Below, piece after piece: positions 59,124-64,000 of a stretch of DNA of 64,000 nt (position 1 is the stretch's first letter; every line of letters begins with the position of its first letter). Both the position numbers and the translations under genes were made by a program. The DNA comes from Physcomitrium patens. Taxonomy: Eukaryota > Streptophyta > Bryopsida > Funariales > Funariaceae. The notes beneath the pieces were generated by a model. That model was not told the origin of the DNA. It searched no databases and worked only from the letters and a program-made list of their open reading frames with translations. The stretch spans positions 10,196,983 through 10,260,982 of the forward strand of contig NC_037257.1 in assembly GCF_000002425.4 (NCBI RefSeq), read 5' to 3'.

Positions 59124-59675
59124 TGTCAAGGACAAAGACTCGATGAGGAAAAATATACACCAAAAGGCTATCTCGATATAATAAGTCAAAATATAAACAA
59201 GTAGGTATATTAAAAAGAAACTGGAATGGCTATTGCCACAAGACAAGAAACTAAAGACTCTTGAACCTGGACTAGAAGCAAGAAAGGAGTTGACAAGAGT
59301 GAAGAAGCCTTCACTCTTGTCTCTATATATACTATCTAACTAGGGGCTACGTGGCGACGTTCTATAGGACCTCCAATATGTGTTGACTTTGTAGGACACA
59401 TGCTTTGACTTACAAGGCAAGTTTTTCTACGTGTGGGCCACATAGTTAGCTTGATCTTCAAGCTAACAACATGTGTGGCACATGGCCAACTTGTTGACTA
59501 CGTTTCTAATCCAAAAAGTCAATTAAAGACACCTATGAAGTCAAAGCAGCGTCTAGGAAGTTTCTAGGAAGCTTCTATATTAAATATTATACAATTAACT
59601 TACTTTTATCTACTTTTACTTACTTCTACCTATTTTTATATGTAATTATTAGCTTACATGATTATGGCCGTGACA
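59124..59675 (-). mobile_element. Solo LTR of the B family
   Basis: 552 bp in reverse orientation: TGTCAAGGACAA to GGCCGTGACA. Perfect target duplication CATCA at 59119-59123 and 59676-59680. No internal sequence, so it is the product of LTR-LTR recombination. Confidence 0.93.
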
Positions 59676-61326
59676 CATCATCATTTGAATGATTAGTTTC
59701 AGCTTTTTGATATCCAACTTGAGTACAAACAAAGGCAATAATATATTGTGTCAGATGGTTTATTACAGAGACTAGATTTAAAAGGTGAATTGGAAGACAA
59801 GACAAAAATCACTACCATTAATAGTATCATTTTAGATCTAATAAAAGAAGTAAAATAGAAGGAAGTTAGGAAATGTGATGCTTATTTTAAGATGGTTAGC
59901 AATCAATTGAAGATGTACAATATACAATATCAAGATTATACTTTTAATTAAGGTTTGCTCTGTTTCAAGAAGTAAATTTATGTACCCGACAATGCTAAAT
60001 CCCAAATGTGCATTCTTTAGGAAGGACACGATATTCTAATATGTAGACATTTAGAATGAGAAAAGATCTTAGAACAAATCTCAAAGACATGGATTTGGAT
60101 AGGTTTGGATCATGATGTTCAAGCCTTTGTATGCACTTGTGAGTCATGTCAATATAACAAAGCATGCAATGCAACATCTCTTAGACTATTACAGCCAATT
60201 TCACTATCCACGACACATTGGAAGTAAGGGACTATGAATCTTATTACATGTTTGCCGTAGATGCTTCATAATCATACTGTGGTTATTATCTTTGTGGATC
60301 AACTCTCGAAGGAACTTCACTTGGCCGTAGTACGCTTAGATATTGATATTGCAATGCTTCTATGTGTCTTCTTTGATACCATTTTTTGTTACCATAGATT
60401 ACCTCATGTCATTATTTCACATCAAGATCCATGCTTCATAAGAAGTTTTTAGTAAGCGTTATTCAAGCTATAAGGCACATGACTTGCCATATCTATAGCC
60501 TTCCATCTTTAAACAAATAGGTAAATAAAGCATACAAATCATATTTTGGAGAATATGCTACAGGCATTTGTGGCAGTTCATCATAATGATTGGGATGAAT
60601 ACTTGACACCCTTGGAGTTTGCTTATAATGATAGTATTCAAGTAAATATTGATTATTCATCATTTTTCCTTAATATCAGTCAACATCCAATTATGCCAGT
60701 AATTCTCTATCGTCATATTGATACTAACAATCCAACAATGGAGGAATTTATACAACAGCTTATAACGGCCTTATAAGAAGCAAGACATCACCTCTTTATT
60801 ACACAAAATTATTAGAAGTAATATATAGATAACCATTGGCAATACAAGACCTTCAAAGAGGGTGATGAGGTATTACTCTCTAACTCCAACTTGCTACTTG
60901 CTACATCAGCTCAAATCCAAAAACTAATACCTTGGTGGCTTGGACCTTTTCATATTTTTTGTAGTGATATTTGATGTCGCATACCACCTTAACCTTTTGC
61001 CACATATTCAAGTCCATCCAATCTTTCATATTTTGCAACTGAAGGAATTTCATACTGAGCCAAAGTGCTTTTTGAATTGACACCAACCACTACCACCACC
61101 AGTTGTACTTCATGACCAACAAGAATATAAAGAAGAGAATGTTTTGGGGCATCACTACCTTTGTCATGGCAGTAGATCTCCACAACTTTAGTACAAAGTT
61201 CTTTAGGAAGGTTATTCCATTCACGATGCAATGTAGAAACATGCACAAAAGCTCACCTATTACCAAGAGACAATTCAAAGATACCATCGGAAGCAAAACA
61301 AGGATATTCCGTATCAATGGATAGAT
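59676..61326 (+). pseudogene. pol: RNase H end and integrase of element H
   Basis: Resumes at QLFDIQLEYKQ. Integrase zinc-binding CESCQYNK; core VIIFVDQLSKELH, then VIISHQDPCF (SDRDP changed to SHQDP); LEFAYNDSIQ; then VHPIFHILQLKEF, the region before a chromodomain. A chromodomain is not convincing here. Confidence 0.72.
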
Positions 61327-61436
61327 ATTAACAATAACAAGGTATAGATAAGATAATTATATAGATATTTAGAACCATGGAAGTTTTTAGAATTGAAGTT
61401 AGGTTAATGGACCAAGTAGGACCTATTGTAGAATAT
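61327..61436 (+). repeat. Start of right LTR of element H
   Basis: Matches the left LTR of H from 37935 (TATAGATAAGATAATT, AACCATGGAAGTTTTTAGAATT). Interrupted by element I. Confidence 0.65.
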
Positions 61437-61966
61437 TATCACGGACATACATATAATTACCTATATGAATAGATAAAAGTATGTAAAAGTAGGTTAATTG
61501 TGTAATATCTTCTAGAGAAGCTTCTTAGAAGCTTCATAGACGCTGCTTTGACTTTATAGGAGTCTATAGTTGATTTTTAGGTTAGAAACTTGGTCAACAA
61601 GTTAGCCATGTGCCACACATGTTGGAAGCTTAAAGAACAAGCTAACTACGTGGTCCATCCATAGAAAACTTGCCTTGCAAGCAAAGGCATGTGGCCTAGA
61701 AAGTCAACATATATTGGAGGTCTTATAGAACATCGCCACGTGGCTTCTAGTTAGATAGTATATATAGAGGCAAGAGTGAAGCCCTCTTCACTCTTGTCAA
61801 CTCCTTTCTTGCTTCTAGTCTAGTTTCAAGGGTCTCTAGTTTTCTTGTATTTTGGCAATAGCCATTCCAGTTTCTTTCTTAATATACATATTTCTATTTT
61901 GTCCTATTTCTTTTTGAGAAAAGTCTCACTTACTCTTTAGCTTTCATCGAGTTCTTGTCCTTGACA
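61437..61966 (+). repeat. 5' LTR of element I
   Basis: 530 bp, TATCACGG (first G mutated) to CTTGACA. ACTCTTGTCAA at 61790-61800, after the TATA run, pairs with TTGACAAGAGT at 61969-61979. TATCAGAGC lies at 61990-61998. Confidence 0.88.
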
Positions 61967-62178
61967 GATTGACAAGAGTACACTTACAATATCAGAGCTT
62001 TATCTTTTCTTGATTAAGAGTGGATTACCCCTTTTTCTTGATAAGACATAAGCGCATTTGAAGTTGCGGATTACCCTCTTTTAAACTGATATTGTTCTTA
62101 GTATTTTCTTTGTTATCAATTCCTCTCTTCTATTTGTTTTGAGCGTTGTTAGACATCTTCTCTTTTCTAAGTGCTACT

Positions 62179-63186
62179 ATGGCAGAGCTTGTTGAAATGA
62201 AGAGTGCAATGGCACAGATGCAAGAACAATTGAGGGAGTTAATGCTTGCGATGCATCAACTCCATTTACCACCACAAGGAGCAACAAGAATGGTAGGAAG
62301 TGAAGATATAGAGATGATTAGGGCTGCTTCAACATCTGCACCAAAGCATATCCCTTCTCTCAGAATGGAACACCCTTCGAGTGTTAGAGAACCGAGAGTT
62401 GCCTTGCCCGAGAAGTTTGATGGTACCAGATCCAAGTTTCGAGGATTCATCAATCAGGTCCAACTAGTGATTGAACTTCAACCCCAGAGCTATCCAACTC
62501 TAGGGTCACAAGTTAGATTCATTGGTACACTTCTTTCAGGTTCAGCATTGTCATGGTTTTCATCTTTTCTTGAACGACGAGATCCAATATTGGATAATCT
62601 GGAGGCTTTTTTGGCGGAGTTTCGATCCATGTTTGGAGAACATGATGCAATTCGTGTTGCAACCAACAAGATCCGTATTTTGCGACAAGGCAATCCATCA
62701 GTAACATTATATGCTTCGCAATTTCGATAACTTGCAACTGATATCAAGTGGGATGATGCCGCATTTGTGAGTCAATTTCTCTACGGATTACAATATGAGG
62801 TAAAGAAATTGATGCTTAATTTACCTGATCCTCAAACATTGAGTCAAGCAATTGACTTTGCTGTGAAGTGCGACAATCGACTTTTTGAATTTCGATCCGA
62901 GAGTCGCACAAGTGGGCCTCAACGTTACTACAATTCAATGGCAACACCGACGTCTCCTCAACACATACCTTCAGAAGTAGAGGATATGCAAATTGATGCG
63001 ATACGTTTCAAACCTCTTACTGAGCAAGAAAAGTCTCGTCGTCGACAAGAAGGATTGTGCTTATATTGTGGAGAACCTAAGCACACTGCTCAATATTGTC
63101 CAAAGAAGTGACGTAACTACAAAATGAGGAGTACGGCTGTCAAAGAAGACAGTATGTCGGAAAACGAGTACGTCCAGCTACAATAG
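62179..63186 (+). pseudogene. gag: Gag of element I
   Basis: Starts MAELVEMKSAMAQMQEQLR. The core reads LPEKFDGTRSKFRGFINQV and ALSWFSSFLERRDPILDN. The zinc knuckle is nearly complete: CLYCGEPKHTAQYC at about 63058-63100. It is broken by only two stops, TAA at 62728 (from CAA) and TGA at 63109 (from CGA), before the TAG at 63184-63186. Confidence 0.9.
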
Positions 63187-64000
63187 GGACCGTGCGGCTG
63201 GAATCTTGTATAACTTCTAATAAAGGTCCTATCCTCTCCTCAGAACCATCTCCTTGTTTTATAATAGATGTGCGTTTAGGACCTAATAATTACAAAGCCT
63301 CTGCCTTGGTAGATTCAGGAGCCTCATCTTGTTTTTTAGATGAAGAATTTGCTAGATGTCATAGAATATCATTAATACAAAAAACTAAACCTGTACACGT
63401 AGAAGTCATAGATGGTCGTCCGTTGTCTTCTGGAGATGTAACTCACGAAATACTTCCTGTAGATGTAGTAATAAATGGTCATAGTAGTTGCGTAATTTTT
63501 AATATAATTAGATCTCCTTCTAATCCAGTTATTTTAGGCTTATCATGGTTAGAAAAGTATAATCCTCGAATAGATTGGATTTCTCGTAAACTTGATTTTC
63601 CTCAGAGCATTAATAACAGTTCTATTAATCAAGTAAAAAACCATGAGTCTAGTATAGTAAAACCCGTACTTATAGGTGCAAAAGCATTTATACACGCAGC
63701 AAAAGAAGGATCAACTTTTGCTATTTATGCTGCACCTATTTCTGAAAGCGTAAAGACTTCAAGTGGCATTCCAAGTCAATATCAGGATTATCAAGACGTT
63801 TTTGAGAAAAAGAATGCAGATATTCTTCCTGAGCATCGCCCATACGATTGTTCAATCGATCTCAAGGAAGGAACTCTGCCACCATTTGGACCAATTTACA
63901 GTTTATCGCAAGATGAGTTGGCTGAACTCAAGACATATATTGACGAGAATTTAGCGAAGAATTTCATACGCCATTCAAAATCTCCAGCAGGAGCTCCAAT
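63187..64000 (+). pseudogene. pol: Protease and start of RT of element I
   Basis: In the -1 frame relative to gag. Protease ALVDSGASSCFLDEEF with an intact D-S-G, then HVEVIDGRPLSSGDV and LGLSWLEKYNPRIDW. Pre-RT: YQDYQDVFEKKNADILPEH, FGPIYSLSQDELAELK, ending in FIRHSKSPAGAP at the window edge. No stop seen in this frame, so only the missing 3' part decides whether it is functional. Confidence 0.85.

Larger units (their letters stand above)
37935..61436 (+). mobile_element. LTR retrotransposon H (Ty3/gypsy), split by E, G and a solo LTR
   Basis: The pieces read in order: left LTR from about 37935, gag to 38969, gag end and protease 46972-47677, RT-RNase H 57695-59123, RNase H-integrase 59676-61326, and the start of the right LTR 61327-61436. 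Both LTRs share TATAGATAAGATAATT and AGAACCATGGAAGTTTTTAG. Each gap in the coding order is filled by another element, which shows the insertion order. Confidence 0.75.
61437..64000 (+). mobile_element. LTR retrotransposon I (B-type chromovirus), 5' part only
   Basis: LTR, primer site, gag and start of pol. It is the least decayed B-type copy in the right half. The other end is outside the window. Confidence 0.9.

Noticed and set aside
61090-61324. Overlapping ORFs on both strands near the end of H
   Set aside because: They lie over the decayed integrase C-terminus of H and show no family motif of their own.
1-64000. tRNA, rRNA or small RNA genes
   Set aside because: I looked for conserved A/B boxes and rRNA words on both strands and found none I could defend; the TATCAGAGC words are primer sites, not genes.

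Overview
The window is nuclear DNA of a land plant. Two intron-bearing or secreted plant genes lie in moderately GC-rich islands, and almost everything else is AT-rich nested LTR retrotransposons. The two genes are an F-box protein of the SKIP16 type (bases 14-1873, minus strand, running off the left edge) and a complete PR-1/CAP secreted protein (29205-29714, plus). Most of the retroelements are Ty3/gypsy chromoviruses with a C-terminal chromodomain. Their look recalls the Tcn1-like chromoviruses reported from mosses, so I infer a bryophyte, probably a moss such as Physcomitrium. The species is an inference, not something the sequence proves.

Left half. Bases 1-1873 hold four coding exons of the SKIP16-like gene. 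Bases 1874-4065 are AT-rich with TA microsatellites, and 4066-4480 is a palindromic MITE-like element. From 4502 to 27360 there is a four-deep nest. A decayed Tc1/mariner element (terminal inverted repeats near 4502 and 27360) was hit by LTR element B (4812-26146, target duplication GATAT). The left LTR of B was hit by element A (5043-19979, target duplication CTAAC). The protease region of A contains element C in antisense (7248-15891). Each level was resolved by matching LTR ends and, for B and A, perfect 5-bp target duplications.

Middle. Bases 27361-31765 are a low-repeat island with an unrecognised minus-strand ORF (28282-28599) and the intronless PR-1 gene.

Right half. Bases 31766-37934 are strongly decayed copies related to A and B (cluster F). 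From 37935 to 61436 a different gypsy element, H, is split into pieces by E (38970-46971, related to C), by G (47678-57694, related to B and itself split by two inverted LTR segments at 51231-54889), and by a solo B-type LTR with duplication CATCA (59124-59675). A final B-type element, I, starts at 61437 inside the right LTR of H and runs off the window.

How the elements work. A, B, G and I have the order LTR, gag, protease-RT-RNase H-integrase-chromodomain in the -1 frame, and a small extra 3' ORF. The most interesting signal is that the predicted first 11-12 nt of the transcript, about 30 bp after the LTR TATA box, are exactly complementary to a site 2-3 nt downstream of the LTR. A and B use different sequences but both keep the complementarity. 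This is the arrangement of self-primed Tf1-type retrotransposons. Element A also carries dense heat-shock-element arrays in its LTR. Elements C and E form a second family with a tRNA-type primer site, no chromodomain, and LTRs that contain a degraded gag-like zinc-knuckle ORF. All copies carry stop codons. Many of these look like C-to-T changes of CGA and CAA codons, as expected for methylated, silenced DNA.
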